NCBI RefSeq assembly: GCF_003149245.1 | Contig: NZ_QGDL01000003.1 | Coordinates: 310,001-374,000, forward strand | Direction of reading: 5' to 3' | DNA: 64,000 nt | From: Faecalicatena orotica | Lineage (GTDB): Bacteria > Bacillota > Clostridia > Lachnospirales > Lachnospiraceae | Shown here: positions 44,660-53,177 of the stretch, one piece after another | How the letters are laid out: each line of letters opens with the position of its first letter | Numbering within the stretch: position 1 is the stretch's first letter | Position numbers and translations under genes: made by a program | Notes under the pieces: generated by a model | The model's input: only the letters and a program-made list of their open reading frames with translations | Databases searched by the model: none | What the model was told of the DNA's origin: nothing

Positions 44660-45691
44660 CTATATAGTCGCTACCACATTACTGTTTTCATCTTGCTCTT
44701 TTATTGTCCAAGCTAGTTCAGTAATTATATCCATACATAATATGAGTTTTAAATTCATTTCTTTTGTATTGTAATTAGTTTGAATTCCATGACATATCAT
44801 ATGCCTTTTAGGTTGTTTAGACATATATCTCTTTCCTGATCCATAAGTCGTACCCAAAAAGTAATCTATTACTCTGTACCATGTAAATATTCCTCCGTCT
44901 TGTATGGAGATTATTTGTGCAAGCATTACTTTTTCGCTATCATTTTTACAGTTTTCTAATTTAAAGACTTCTTTTATTTCTTGTTTTTCACTAAACGAGA
45001 GATCAAGAACACCATTAGATTTATCATATAAATCTCTAATCATACCACTAAGCTGTGTTGCAAAAAGAGAACCAGCACACCCGTAATAACCTTGTTTATA
45101 CGCCCCTACTCCCTCTGATAAAAGAGCTATCCGTGCATTATTAAATGTACATACGTTATTAATATTTTCAAGAACCCCATCAATATAATCATCATCATAA
45201 TAATCCATAATGATTTGTTTCATTTTATCTACATTACAACTATTATTATTTTCACGATATGAATCTATTAACTTTGATCTCAATATAGAATTCGCCTCTA
45301 AATATATCGGGAAACCTATCTCGTCCGCTATCTCCATGAATAATATTTTGTCTGAAACGTCATGTATAATTTTGAATGATTCCACCACAGGTCTTACTAT
45401 ATCGAACGAAATATCGAACATTTTTTTTGTGAATTCTAAAATGGCTGAACTAATGCTATTAAAAGTTTTTTGATACATCAATGACATATCACACACAGGT
45501 TTTAACAGTACTTGTACATCTGTCGCCGCTCTTATTACTGATTCCATAGATGTTTTCATTGTCGAGTTTATTAATTCCAGTGTCGAACTTGCCAATGATG
45601 TTTGTAAAGCATTTACTGGTGGTACTATATTTAAAGTTGAATTATAAACATTTATTTGATTAGATGTAGTGTTGATTTCGTATTTATCCAT
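44660..45691 (-). CDS. HEPN-like hypothetical protein, candidate defence effector
   Basis: 343 residues from the ATG at 45691, which has GGGGGG 4 nt upstream; in-frame starts at 45703 and 45715 lack a site. Composition is AT-rich relative to its neighbours. The N-terminal ~130 residues are helical with hydrophobic stretches (SLASSTLELINSTMK, KMFDISFDIVRPVVESF). The C-terminal part (about 290-335) holds RHMICHGIQ followed by NLKLILCMDIITELAW. R-x4-H followed by a helix of this type is the mark of HEPN domains found in abortive-infection and toxin RNases. It sits in a patch of remnants, as defence genes often do. No family recognised with certainty; function is inference. Confidence 0.65.
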   Translation of the reverse strand: MDKYEINTTSNQINVYNSTLNIVPPVNALQTSLASSTLELINSTMKTSMESVIRAATDVQVLLKPVCDMSLMYQKTFNSISSAILEFTKKMFDISFDIVRPVVESFKIIHDVSDKILFMEIADEIGFPIYLEANSILRSKLIDSYRENNNSCNVDKMKQIIMDYYDDDYIDGVLENINNVCTFNNARIALLSEGVGAYKQGYYGCAGSLFATQLSGMIRDLYDKSNGVLDLSFSEKQEIKEVFKLENCKNDSEKVMLAQIISIQDGGIFTWYRVIDYFLGTTYGSGKRYMSKQPKRHMICHGIQTNYNTKEMNLKLILCMDIITELAWTIKEQDENSNVVATI

Positions 45692-45813
45692 TTGTCCCCC
45701 CATACTATTTAGCAAGCTGAATTTCTTAAAACATTTTCTTTTATTATTTTATCACAAGCTTGCCGACCACTCAACCACTACCGTACTACATATTGTATCA
45801 TTTTTAATATGCT

Positions 45814-46011
45814 TCAATTCGTTCCACTATATTTAGTATATAATAAAGGCACGGATAAATCCGCGCCTTTATTATTCAACTCTCGATCTTCTATCTGCTG
45901 GTTAATAGAATGGATTTCTTTTTCACATTCTTCTAATAGCAATTTTGCCTTATCTCTTTTAGTGACTGCTAATGATATTTGTTCCTCTAATGATTTTGGT
46001 CTACGTGCCAT
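45814..46011 (-). CDS. Small charged coiled-coil protein (65 aa)
   Basis: 65 residues starting MARRPKSLEEQISLAVTKRD, mostly helical with a basic N-terminus. AAGGAG lies 9 nt before the ATG. It resembles short proteins found on Gram-positive conjugative or integrative elements, but I cannot assign a family. It lies between the HEPN-like gene and a long inverted repeat. Confidence 0.6.
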   Translation of the reverse strand: MARRPKSLEEQISLAVTKRDKAKLLLEECEKEIHSINQQIEDRELNNKGADLSVPLLYTKYSGTN

Positions 46012-46076
46012 AATAATTTACTCCTTAATTAGATAAACTATTTTAGTAAGTTACATCGCATATACAGTCTCACCCA

Positions 46077-46125
46077 CTTATATTTTCTTACGCCATTTGC
46101 GTAAAATTTTATAAGAAAATATAAG
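46077..46125. repeat. Perfect 14-bp inverted repeat with nested dyad
   Basis: CTTATATTTTCTTA (46077-46090) and TAAGAAAATATAAG (46112-46125) are exact reverse complements. Inside, TTACGC and GCGTAA form a second dyad. It lies about 65 bp upstream of the 65-residue gene at the accessory/core boundary next to metA. It could be a recombination or attachment site, an operator, or an element end. Confidence 0.6.
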
Positions 46126-46225
46126 AATTTATGTCGTTTCCAGAACTAACGTTCCCATTTTTTATCTTTCTGTTTGACTAACCAAAATCCTCGCAAACCG
46201 CCAAAACACGGGGTTTTGACACCTA

Positions 46226-47146
46226 TTAAAACGGCGTCCCATACAAATCATAAGGCGTCAGCTGGTAAACATAATAATTGAGCCAGTTCGTATATAGATT
46301 ATTCGCATGTGCCCTCCATATCAATTCCGGCTTGTTCTCCGGATTATCGTCCGGATAATAATTGACAGGCACCTGGATATCCAGTCCCTTGCCTTTATCC
46401 CTCTTATATTCCGTATCCAGTGTTATGCGGTCATATTCCGGATGTCCCATGACGAAAATCTGCCGCCCCTCCTGCGCCATGCAGAGGAAAACGCCCGCCT
46501 CTTTTGAGTCGGCCAGAATAGTTATCCTCTCATCCGCCTCCAGAAGTTCCTGCGGTACGGTCGTGTGTCTGGAATGAGGCGCATAAAAAATGTCGTCAAA
46601 TCCCCTTACGAGTGGAATCTTACGGTTTCTGACATGGTGGCGGAATACTCCGAACATTTTATGCGGGAGTTTTACTTTATCAATCCCGTAATGATAGTAC
46701 AACCCTGCCTGTGCACCCCAGCACAGGTGTAGTGTTGAAGTAACGTTGGTTTTTGTCCACTCCATGATTTCCTTGAGTTCTTCCCAGTAGTCCACATCCT
46801 CGAAAGGCATCTGTTCTACCGGGGCCCCTGTGATGATGAATCCGTCAAACTTTTTATTCCTGATATCACTGAACGCCTCATAAAATTTGTAAATATGGCT
46901 CGTTGATGTATTCTTGGACACATGGCTGCCTACACGCACAAAAGTCACATCCACCTGCAGCGGCGTATTAGACAGGGACCGTAGAATTTGAAGTTCTGTA
47001 TCTTCTTTTAAAGGCATCAGGTTCAAGAGCCCTATACTGATCGGACGGATATCCTGATGTGCAGCGCGGTACTCATCCATGACAAATATATTTTCCTGTT
47101 CCAGTATTTCTTTTACCGGCAAATCATTTTGTACTCTTATCGGCAT
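46226..47146 (-). CDS. metA: Homoserine O-acetyltransferase (MetA family)
   Basis: 306 residues, the full MetA length. The enzyme activates homoserine at the start of methionine synthesis. The catalytic triad is visible: nucleophile C142 in HLCWGAQAG, and HPEYDR supplying His and Glu near 235-237. Residue 111 is glutamate (TGAPVEQ). In this family E111 goes with acetyl-CoA and G111 with succinyl-CoA, so the product is predicted to be O-acetylhomoserine despite the common succinyltransferase name. AGGAG lies 7 nt before the ATG. The start overlaps the upstream AI-2E-family gene by 23 bp, implying co-transcription. Confidence 0.95.
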   Translation of the reverse strand: MPIRVQNDLPVKEILEQENIFVMDEYRAAHQDIRPISIGLLNLMPLKEDTELQILRSLSNTPLQVDVTFVRVGSHVSKNTSTSHIYKFYEAFSDIRNKKFDGFIITGAPVEQMPFEDVDYWEELKEIMEWTKTNVTSTLHLCWGAQAGLYYHYGIDKVKLPHKMFGVFRHHVRNRKIPLVRGFDDIFYAPHSRHTTVPQELLEADERITILADSKEAGVFLCMAQEGRQIFVMGHPEYDRITLDTEYKRDKGKGLDIQVPVNYYPDDNPENKPELIWRAHANNLYTNWLNYYVYQLTPYDLYGTPF

Positions 47147-48605
47147 CTTTATTCTCCTTTTCTTCTTTCGTCTTCTGTTCTTTTATCTTCTGTTCTTTCC
47201 TATTATTTAGTTCATCCGAATTCCCCTGATCTTCCGGCTCTTTCTTATCCTTTGAATGTTCCCGGGGCTCCGCTACTTCGGGATTGTCATCAGAATGTAC
47301 ATATGTCCCGTCCGAATCTACAAAACTCCTCTCACCGTAAGAGCCCGTATCCGTAGGAAGCTTCTTTTTTTCCAGTCTGTGATTTACCAGCATGTTCACA
47401 ATATAGTAGATTACTGCAAAAGTCGGAACACCCAGAATCATGCCCACGAATCCAAACAGTCCCCCGCCTAACAGGATTGCAAACACTACCCAGAAAGCGG
47501 AAAGACCCGTGGAGTCCCCGAGGATCTTTGGTCCGATGATATTTCCGTCCAGCTGCTGTAAAATCAGGATAAAGATAATGAAATAAATTCCCATCTTCGG
47601 ATCTGACAGCATAATTAGAATTGCACTCGGAATCGCTCCGATATATGGGCCGAAAAACGGGATGACATTTGTAACACCTACAATTACGCTGACGAGCAGT
47701 GTATAAGGCATGTTTAAGACAGAAAGGCTGATAAAACACAAAACCCCGATAATAATAGAGTCGATAATCTTTCCTATGATAAACCCGCCAAATATTTCAT
47801 TACTCTTGATTGTCAGATGAAGAATCATGTTTGCATGTGAGGGCTTAAAAATTGCATATACCCCTTTTTTGCACTGGCTTGCAAACTGTTCTTTACTAAA
47901 CAGGACATAAATCGATATAATAATCCCAATGAGTGCATTCAGTATTTCACTGACAATATTGATCACACCGACGGTCAGATTCGACATCACGATGTTGATC
48001 TGTGTCAGCAGGTCTGTACGCATCCAGTTCTGGACATAATCCGTGGCTTCCTTCAGGATATTCGTCAGCAGCTGATTCAGCGTTGTATTCTTCGTATTCA
48101 TCTCCATGATCGTATCAACAAGCTGGTTCAGCTGACTTGGAACCGTCACCACCATATCCCTGATGCTACGGTATAATTCTGGTATCATCATGTTAAACAG
48201 GGCAATGATCACTAGGAGCAGGACCGCGACGGCCGCAAATATTCCCGTCCCCCGCGCAATCGCATGGATTTGGTTTGGCTTTGTTAATTTCTTTTCCAGA
48301 ACAGGCTTTAAGTGTGCTTCCACAAATTTCACAATAGGGTTTAGAAGATACGCAATCCCCAGACCATAGACGACAGGTTTCAGAACGTGGAATATTTCCT
48401 TAAATACCCCGGATATGGCCGGAAGCCTAAGCAGGGCAAAATAAAAAACAATACAGGCAGCAATAACAACGAAAATTGTCATCCCCCTGCTGAACTTCTG
48501 CCTTAACTTGGACGGGCCGCTATTACCAAAAGAAGGTCTTGCCGCATAATAACCGCTGTTTTCTTTTTTTTGCTCTTTCTCCGGACTTTCTTTTAATTCG
48601 CTCAT
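47124..48605 (-). CDS. AI-2E family (PF01594) transmembrane protein
   Basis: 493-residue membrane protein of the AI-2E family, with an N-terminal hydrophobic pair ([20 protein letters not shown]), a central extracytoplasmic stretch and several C-terminal helices including [16 protein letters not shown]. Residues about 405-493 form a very charged, Lys/Glu-rich cytoplasmic tail. Family members have been linked to autoinducer export or Na+/H+ exchange; the name should not be read as proven function. A good promoter lies 38 bp upstream. Its end overlaps metA. Confidence 0.85.
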   Translation of the reverse strand: MSELKESPEKEQKKENSGYYAARPSFGNSGPSKLRQKFSRGMTIFVVIAACIVFYFALLRLPAISGVFKEIFHVLKPVVYGLGIAYLLNPIVKFVEAHLKPVLEKKLTKPNQIHAIARGTGIFAAVAVLLLVIIALFNMMIPELYRSIRDMVVTVPSQLNQLVDTIMEMNTKNTTLNQLLTNILKEATDYVQNWMRTDLLTQINIVMSNLTVGVINIVSEILNALIGIIISIYVLFSKEQFASQCKKGVYAIFKPSHANMILHLTIKSNEIFGGFIIGKIIDSIIIGVLCFISLSVLNMPYTLLVSVIVGVTNVIPFFGPYIGAIPSAILIMLSDPKMGIYFIIFILILQQLDGNIIGPKILGDSTGLSAFWVVFAILLGGGLFGFVGMILGVPTFAVIYYIVNMLVNHRLEKKKLPTDTGSYGERSFVDSDGTYVHSDDNPEVAEPREHSKDKKEPEDQGNSDELNNRKEQKIKEQKTKEEKENKDADKSTK

Positions 48606-48642
48606 TTTTTAATACAATTCCTTCCTTTTTACAGATATTATG

Positions 48643-48672
48643 ATTATAGCGCGTTCCGCTTATTATAGTCAA
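48643..48672 (-). promoter_or_regulatory. Promoter of AI-2E family gene and metA
   Basis: Minus strand TTGACT (48667-48672), an 18-bp spacer and TATAAT (48643-48648). Confidence 0.7.
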
Positions 48673-48737
48673 CCATGAAGCATCACTCCGGGGAAAGAAT
48701 ATTGTTCCTGAAAAAACAAAATATAGGTGGACTGCGT

Positions 48738-48776
48738 AAAAAAGCAGATACCGGTTCAAACCGGCACCTGCTTTTT
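48738..48776. terminator. Bidirectional terminator after DUF1540 gene
   Basis: AAAAGCAG and CTGCTTTT enclose a second stem CCGGTT/AACCGG. T-runs are present on both strands. It lies 34 bp after the DUF1540 stop codon. Confidence 0.8.
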
Positions 48777-48809
48777 CAATCTCCACTTTTACCAAGCGTT
48801 TTACTCTTC

Positions 48810-49151
48810 TCAGCCTTTGCACTTAAATGTTGCACATTCTGTTCCTTCACAATGACAGGCATTGCTTCCCTCTACGCTGATCTTACCGGCATGGCATTCA
48901 CAGTTGTCGTTATACATACATTCTGTCGCTTTACAGTCGATGCAGCTGCAGTCTGAAGCCTTTCCTGTTACATCGCTGTAGCTGTTTGTATAACTATTGG
49001 AAACGCTGTCCCCTTTTCTCTCCTGGAAGCTGTCACAGCATGTTTCTCTTGCTGTTTTAGCCTGGTTTCCGCCTACCTGAATTTTATCAAGGTCACATAA
49101 AAACTGCTTATTGTGTACACATGTCTGTACAGTACATTTTAATTCTGGCAT
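48810..49151 (-). CDS. DUF1540 cysteine-rich protein
   Basis: 113 residues. The start at 49151 (MPELKC) has GGAGG 7-8 nt upstream; the ATG at 49157 is too close to it. Two DUF1540 repeats, each about 40 residues with four cysteines in a C-x5-C-like arrangement (LKCTVQTCVHN...ETCCDSF and CSCIDCKATECMYN...CHCEGTECATF), suggest metal binding. Common in spore-forming Clostridia; function unknown. Confidence 0.85.
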   Translation of the reverse strand: MPELKCTVQTCVHNKQFLCDLDKIQVGGNQAKTARETCCDSFQERKGDSVSNSYTNSYSDVTGKASDCSCIDCKATECMYNDNCECHAGKISVEGSNACHCEGTECATFKCKG

Positions 49152-49209
49152 GATCATACCTCCTTCTTATTAATGAAATCAGTATCATTATGCCCCGCCG
49201 GTCCTGAAA

Positions 49210-51135
49210 TTATTCCTGTGTTTTCACTTCGCGCACAGTCTTTTTCGCGATTTCTTCCCTGATATCTGTAAGGAAAGAATCCAGTGTGCTCTGGCCTTCG
49301 TCACCTTCAAACCGGCTTCTGACTGATACAAGCCCGTCCTCTTCTTCTTTTGCCCCCACGACGAGCATATACGGAACCTTCTGCATCTGTGCCTCCCGGA
49401 TCTTATATCCGATTTTTTCGGCACGCGTATCAAGCTCTGCCCGGATTCCCGCCGCAGCTAATGTATCCATGACTTTTTTGCCATAGTCCATATATTTGTC
49501 AGAAATCGGCAGTACCTTCACCTGTACCGGTGCAAGCCAGGTCGGGAATGCTCCTGCAAAATGTTCGATCAGAATACCGATAAAACGTTCGATTGAACCG
49601 AATGCAACACGGTGAATCATGATCGGCCTGTGTTTTTCCCCGTCGGCCCCTGTATATTCCAGTTCAAAACGAAGCGGCAGCTGGAAGTCAAGCTGGATCG
49701 TACCACACTGCCAAGTTCTTCCAATGGAATCCTCCAGATGGAAATCAATCTTCGGTCCGTAGAATGCACCGTCTCCTTCATTTACCACATACGGAAGTCC
49801 CAGATCATCCAGCGCACCACGCAGGGCATCTGTTGCCATTTCCCAGTCTTCATCACTTCCCATGCTGTCTTCCGGACGGGTAGAGAGTTCCACATGGTAC
49901 TTAAAGCCAAACAGACTGTAAACCTCGTCAATCAGTCTGGCAACGCCCTTGATCTCATCGCGGATCTGTTCCGGCATCATGAAGATATGGGCATCATCCT
50001 GCGTGAAACAGCGGACTCTCATCAGTCCGTGGAGCTGTCCGGACTTTTCATGGCGGTGTACAAGGCCAAGTTCTCCCATACGAAGAGGAAGGTCGCGGTA
50101 AGAACGCGGTTCTGACTGGTAAGCCAGAATTCCTCCCGGACAGTTCATCGGTTTGATGGCAAAATCTTCCTCGTCAATTACCGTTGTATACATATTGTCT
50201 TTATAGTGGTCCCAATGTCCTGATGTCTCCCAGAGGTGGCGGCTCAGCATGATCGGGGTTGCAATCTCCACATAGCCGTTTCTTAAGTGAATCTCTCTCC
50301 AGTAATCAAGCAGGGTATTTTTCAAAACCATTCCTTTTGGAAGGAAGAATGGGAATCCCGGTCCTTCATCCCTCATCATGAAAAGTCCAAGCTCTTTCCC
50401 AAGTTTTCTGTGGTCACGCTTCTTTGCTTCTTCCAGCATGGTCAGATACTCATCCAGTTCTGCCTTTTTTGGATACGCCGTGCCATAAATCCTCTGGAGC
50501 ATCTTGTTCTTTTCGCTCCCCCGCCAGTAAGCGCCGGCAAGGCTTGTAAGCTTGAATGCCTTTACTGGTTTCGTAGTCATCAGGTGCGGACCTGCACACA
50601 GGTCTGTAAACTCTCCCTGGGAATAGAAGCTGATGACTGCATCTTCCGGCAGATCTTCAATCAGTTCTACTTTATATGGTTCGTCTTTTTCTTTAAAATA
50701 TGCGATAGCCTCTTCCCTTGGCTTCGTATACTGCTCAATTGGAAGATTTTCCTTTACAATTTTTTTCATTTCGGCTTCAATCTTTGTCAGGTCTTCCGCA
50801 GTCAGTGGAGTTTCTCTGTCAATATCATAATAAAATCCGTCTGCCACTGAAGGTCCGATCGCAAGCTTTGTATCCGGATATAATCTCTTGACTGCCTGTG
50901 CCAAGATATGAGACGCAGTATGGCGGAACGCGCCCTTTCCTTTCTCATCCTGGAATGTCAGGATACTCAGTTCACAGTCCTGGTCAACCATCGTTCTTAA
51001 GTCAACGACTTCTCCGTTGATTTCGCCGGCCGTTGCGACCCTTGCAAGGCCTTCGCTGATATCAGCCGCAATCTCGATTACGGATTTGCTCTCTGCATAT
51101 TCTCTGCTGGATCCATCTTTTAATGTAATCTTCAT
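49210..51135 (-). CDS. thrS: Threonine--tRNA ligase
   Basis: 641 residues, normal bacterial ThrRS length. Order: TGS domain (about 1-60), editing domain with the HxxxH in HTASHILAQ (about 73-81) and later CAGPH, class II catalytic core with KPMNCPGGILAYQ and FTQDDAHIF, and a C-terminal anticodon-binding domain (PVQVKVLPISDKY). A purine-rich GAGAGGAAAAAG ribosome site precedes the ATG. It is 30 bp downstream of an aldo/keto reductase gene and both lie behind a T-box leader, which would raise expression when tRNA-Thr is uncharged. Confidence 0.97.
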   Translation of the reverse strand: MKITLKDGSSREYAESKSVIEIAADISEGLARVATAGEINGEVVDLRTMVDQDCELSILTFQDEKGKGAFRHTASHILAQAVKRLYPDTKLAIGPSVADGFYYDIDRETPLTAEDLTKIEAEMKKIVKENLPIEQYTKPREEAIAYFKEKDEPYKVELIEDLPEDAVISFYSQGEFTDLCAGPHLMTTKPVKAFKLTSLAGAYWRGSEKNKMLQRIYGTAYPKKAELDEYLTMLEEAKKRDHRKLGKELGLFMMRDEGPGFPFFLPKGMVLKNTLLDYWREIHLRNGYVEIATPIMLSRHLWETSGHWDHYKDNMYTTVIDEEDFAIKPMNCPGGILAYQSEPRSYRDLPLRMGELGLVHRHEKSGQLHGLMRVRCFTQDDAHIFMMPEQIRDEIKGVARLIDEVYSLFGFKYHVELSTRPEDSMGSDEDWEMATDALRGALDDLGLPYVVNEGDGAFYGPKIDFHLEDSIGRTWQCGTIQLDFQLPLRFELEYTGADGEKHRPIMIHRVAFGSIERFIGILIEHFAGAFPTWLAPVQVKVLPISDKYMDYGKKVMDTLAAAGIRAELDTRAEKIGYKIREAQMQKVPYMLVVGAKEEEDGLVSVRSRFEGDEGQSTLDSFLTDIREEIAKKTVREVKTQE

Positions 51136-51165
51136 TCTTTTTCCTCTCTTTTCCTATTTTATTTT

Positions 51166-52014
51166 TTATACTCTTTCCCTGTCCGGATGTTCTCCTGACC
51201 ATCCTGTCTGTGGCATTGTTGCCAGCCTGTACATGTCTTCCATAGTAATTTCGAAATCAAATATATCCTGATTCTGTTTCATCCGCTCTATCGAGGAAGA
51301 CTTCGGAAGCGGTATGACATTCCTCTGGAGTGCATACCTGAGACAGAGCTGGGCAGCAGAAACCCCGTATTTTTCTGCCAGCTCAAGGATAAGGGATTCT
51401 TCCGATAAGCGCGCCCTGCCCAGAGGGCTCCATGCCTGAACCTGAATCCCCTTATCCTGACAATAAGAAAGGACAGCCTCCTGTGAATATCCGGGATGGA
51501 ATTCGATCTGGTCCACTGCCGGGTATATCTCACAGTTCTGCCAGATATTCTCAATATGGTGCGGCAGGAAATTACTCACCCCGATTGCACGGATCAGCCC
51601 TTCCTTATACAGTTCCTCCATTGCCTTCCATGTATCCAGATCCAGTGCCTTCCAATCTGTGTATCCCGGCTCGGGCAGCGGCCAGTGGATCAGGTAAAGA
51701 TCCAGATAATCCGTTCCCAGCCTGTCCAGTGTGGCATGAAACGCCTTCTTCGTGTTCTCATACCCCATCTCATCCTTCCATACCTTAGATGCAATAAAGA
51801 ATTCGTCCCTTGGAATTCCGCTGTTTTCCATCGCCTCTTTCAGATATGCTTCCGTTCCATAGAAAGACGCCGTATCAAAATATCGGTATCCTGCCTCTAT
51901 CGCGGTACCGATCACCCCGGCAGTCTTCCCTTCTGCCGCTTTATAGGTGCCGAATGCGACACAGGGGATTTTTACACGATTATTCAATTCAAAACTATCA
52001 TAAATACTTTTCAA
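51166..52014 (-). CDS. Aldo/keto reductase
   Basis: 282 residues of the aldo-keto reductase superfamily. The tetrad is visible: D in RYFDTASFYG with the Tyr following, K in ASKVWKD and H in LYLIHWPLPEP. It reduces aldehydes or ketones with NADPH, like the YvgN/DkgA-type enzymes; substrate unknown. It lies between the T-box leader and thrS on the same strand, an odd position for a non-amino-acid gene. Co-control by threonyl-tRNA charging is therefore likely unless thrS has its own promoter. Confidence 0.9.
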   Translation of the reverse strand: MKSIYDSFELNNRVKIPCVAFGTYKAAEGKTAGVIGTAIEAGYRYFDTASFYGTEAYLKEAMENSGIPRDEFFIASKVWKDEMGYENTKKAFHATLDRLGTDYLDLYLIHWPLPEPGYTDWKALDLDTWKAMEELYKEGLIRAIGVSNFLPHHIENIWQNCEIYPAVDQIEFHPGYSQEAVLSYCQDKGIQVQAWSPLGRARLSEESLILELAEKYGVSAAQLCLRYALQRNVIPLPKSSSIERMKQNQDIFDFEITMEDMYRLATMPQTGWSGEHPDRERV

Positions 52015-52083
52015 ATTCCCACTCCTTTCAAGATAAGCTCATTTTTATAATAAGAAATAAAAATAAAGTTTCGCCTATGAAAT

Positions 52084-52330
52084 AAAAAAGAGTCCCTCCC
52101 TGTAAAAAATACAGAAAGGGACGAGTCATCAAAAGCCTCGCGGTTCCACCCTAATTGAGCTGGCAGATATGTGCCAGAACCACTTCATAGTTGATGGTAA
52201 CGGAATCACCGGACTGTTTTCAGCCGCTCGGAGGTAGTTTTCAAATGTTTCCACGATAGGAAGCTTCCAGCCGGGGCTTTCCCTCTCTGTATCCTTTCAC
52301 ATTCTACTCGTCTCGTCATCGCATTCATTT
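52084..52330 (-). promoter_or_regulatory. T-box leader, probably tRNA-Thr responsive
   Basis: On the minus strand the T-box sequence AATTAGGGTGGAACCGCG (52156-52139) is exact. Upstream is a stem-I-like region with AGAGAGGG and ACTACCTCCGAG, whose ACC would be a threonine specifier, although a TAC reading overlaps. Downstream GACTCGTCCC.../...GGGAGGGACTC plus TTTTTT (52127-52084) is the terminator. Threonine is favoured because thrS is in the downstream unit. Confidence 0.88.
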
Positions 52331-52334
52331 ATTA

Positions 52335-52931
52335 CTATTTCGAATCTAGGTCCATTATAACATCACGGTTATTTTTGTCAACCAGATTTTCGTAATCGAG
52401 TCCCGGTGTTCTTCTTTCCCTCACTATACGGCCCGCCTTTATGAGATTCCTAAAGATCAGCCGTGTAAGAGGGCCTGCTGCGAACAGGTTCCAGAGCAGC
52501 GCCATCGGAAAGTTTTTAATCACGGTCCCGGCCCATATGGCCGGAAGCTGGCTGACTGGTGCGTGTGCCAGTATGACATTAAACAGAATTGCGGCAACCA
52601 GACTCATCGTCGGGCACATCACCAGCACGGTACAGCCCGAAATCATGAGCGTGATATAGAACGGATTATCCTGCCCGTGGCGGATGACCCGTTCGGCAAG
52701 TTTGTGTCCGAGCCGGTTCCCCCACAGGTTTGAAAAAATGAATACAAAAATCCACATATATGCGGCCTCGACCAGTGCATCCAGAAATACCCTGTTTGTC
52801 ATATTGCTGAACCCGCCAGGCATGGTATGGTAGCCCATCTTTACAGCTATATTGTATACTTCCATACCATATGCCATTGTAATGGACATCAACACTCCAA
52901 ATAAAATTCCCTGTAATCTTGTTTTTGGCAT
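52335..52931 (-). CDS. DUF2798 membrane protein
   Basis: 198 residues. The start at 52931 (MPKTRLQG) has AGGAGG 9 nt upstream; an upstream in-frame ATG at 52982 falls in the leader and is unlikely. Two DUF2798-like halves of two helices each are visible: GVLMSITMAYGMEVYNIA and the repeated CPTMSLVAAILFNVILA. Function unknown. The transcript starts with a structured leader that includes a terminator hairpin, so a regulatory RNA probably controls it. The promoter for the T-box transcript lies inside its last codons. Confidence 0.82.
   Translation of the reverse strand: MPKTRLQGILFGVLMSITMAYGMEVYNIAVKMGYHTMPGGFSNMTNRVFLDALVEAAYMWIFVFIFSNLWGNRLGHKLAERVIRHGQDNPFYITLMISGCTVLVMCPTMSLVAAILFNVILAHAPVSQLPAIWAGTVIKNFPMALLWNLFAAGPLTRLIFRNLIKAGRIVRERRTPGLDYENLVDKNNRDVIMDLDSK
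52354..52381 (-). promoter_or_regulatory. Promoter of T-box transcript
   Basis: Minus strand TTGACA (52376-52381), a 16-bp spacer and TATAAT (52354-52359), inside the 3' end of the DUF2798 gene; transcription would start about 15 bp before the T-box stem I. Confidence 0.8.
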
Positions 52932-52995
52932 AAAATAAGTCCTCCTTTTTTTATTCCCGCGGGCAATGAGCCAGACGGACATGCCTGCGGAGTAT

Positions 52996-53118
52996 TTTTT
53001 TTAATAAAAAGAAAAAGGCGGTAATCTTTGAGGGTTGCTCATAGACTACGCCTTACAGACTTATTTCTATAGTTACCAGTTTCCGGTCCGGCCGGAAGAT
53101 TACACCGATTTCCTGTTT
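52996..53118 (-). promoter_or_regulatory. Structured leader with terminator, candidate riboswitch
   Basis: Minus-strand 5' leader of the DUF2798 gene. It starts about 10 nt after a strong promoter and shows a hairpin TTCCGG-CCGGA-CCGGAA, then CTGGTAACT and AAGTCTGTAAGG, and ends in a terminator-like stem AAGGCGTAGTCT / AGATTACCGCCTT followed by TTTTTC. The early GGTGTAATCTT resembles part of the terminator, suggesting alternate pairing. It matches no class I can name with certainty; the guanidine-IV (mepA) class is one to test. Confidence 0.6.
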
Positions 53119-53126
53119 GCATTAAT

Positions 53127-53154
53127 ATTTTAACAGTTTCTCAAAATTTGTCAA
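53127..53154 (-). promoter_or_regulatory. Promoter of DUF2798 leader transcript
   Basis: Minus strand TTGACA (53149-53154), 16-bp spacer, TAAAAT (53127-53132). Confidence 0.7.
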
Positions 53155-53177
53155 CCACTTTCCGCGATGAAGGAATG

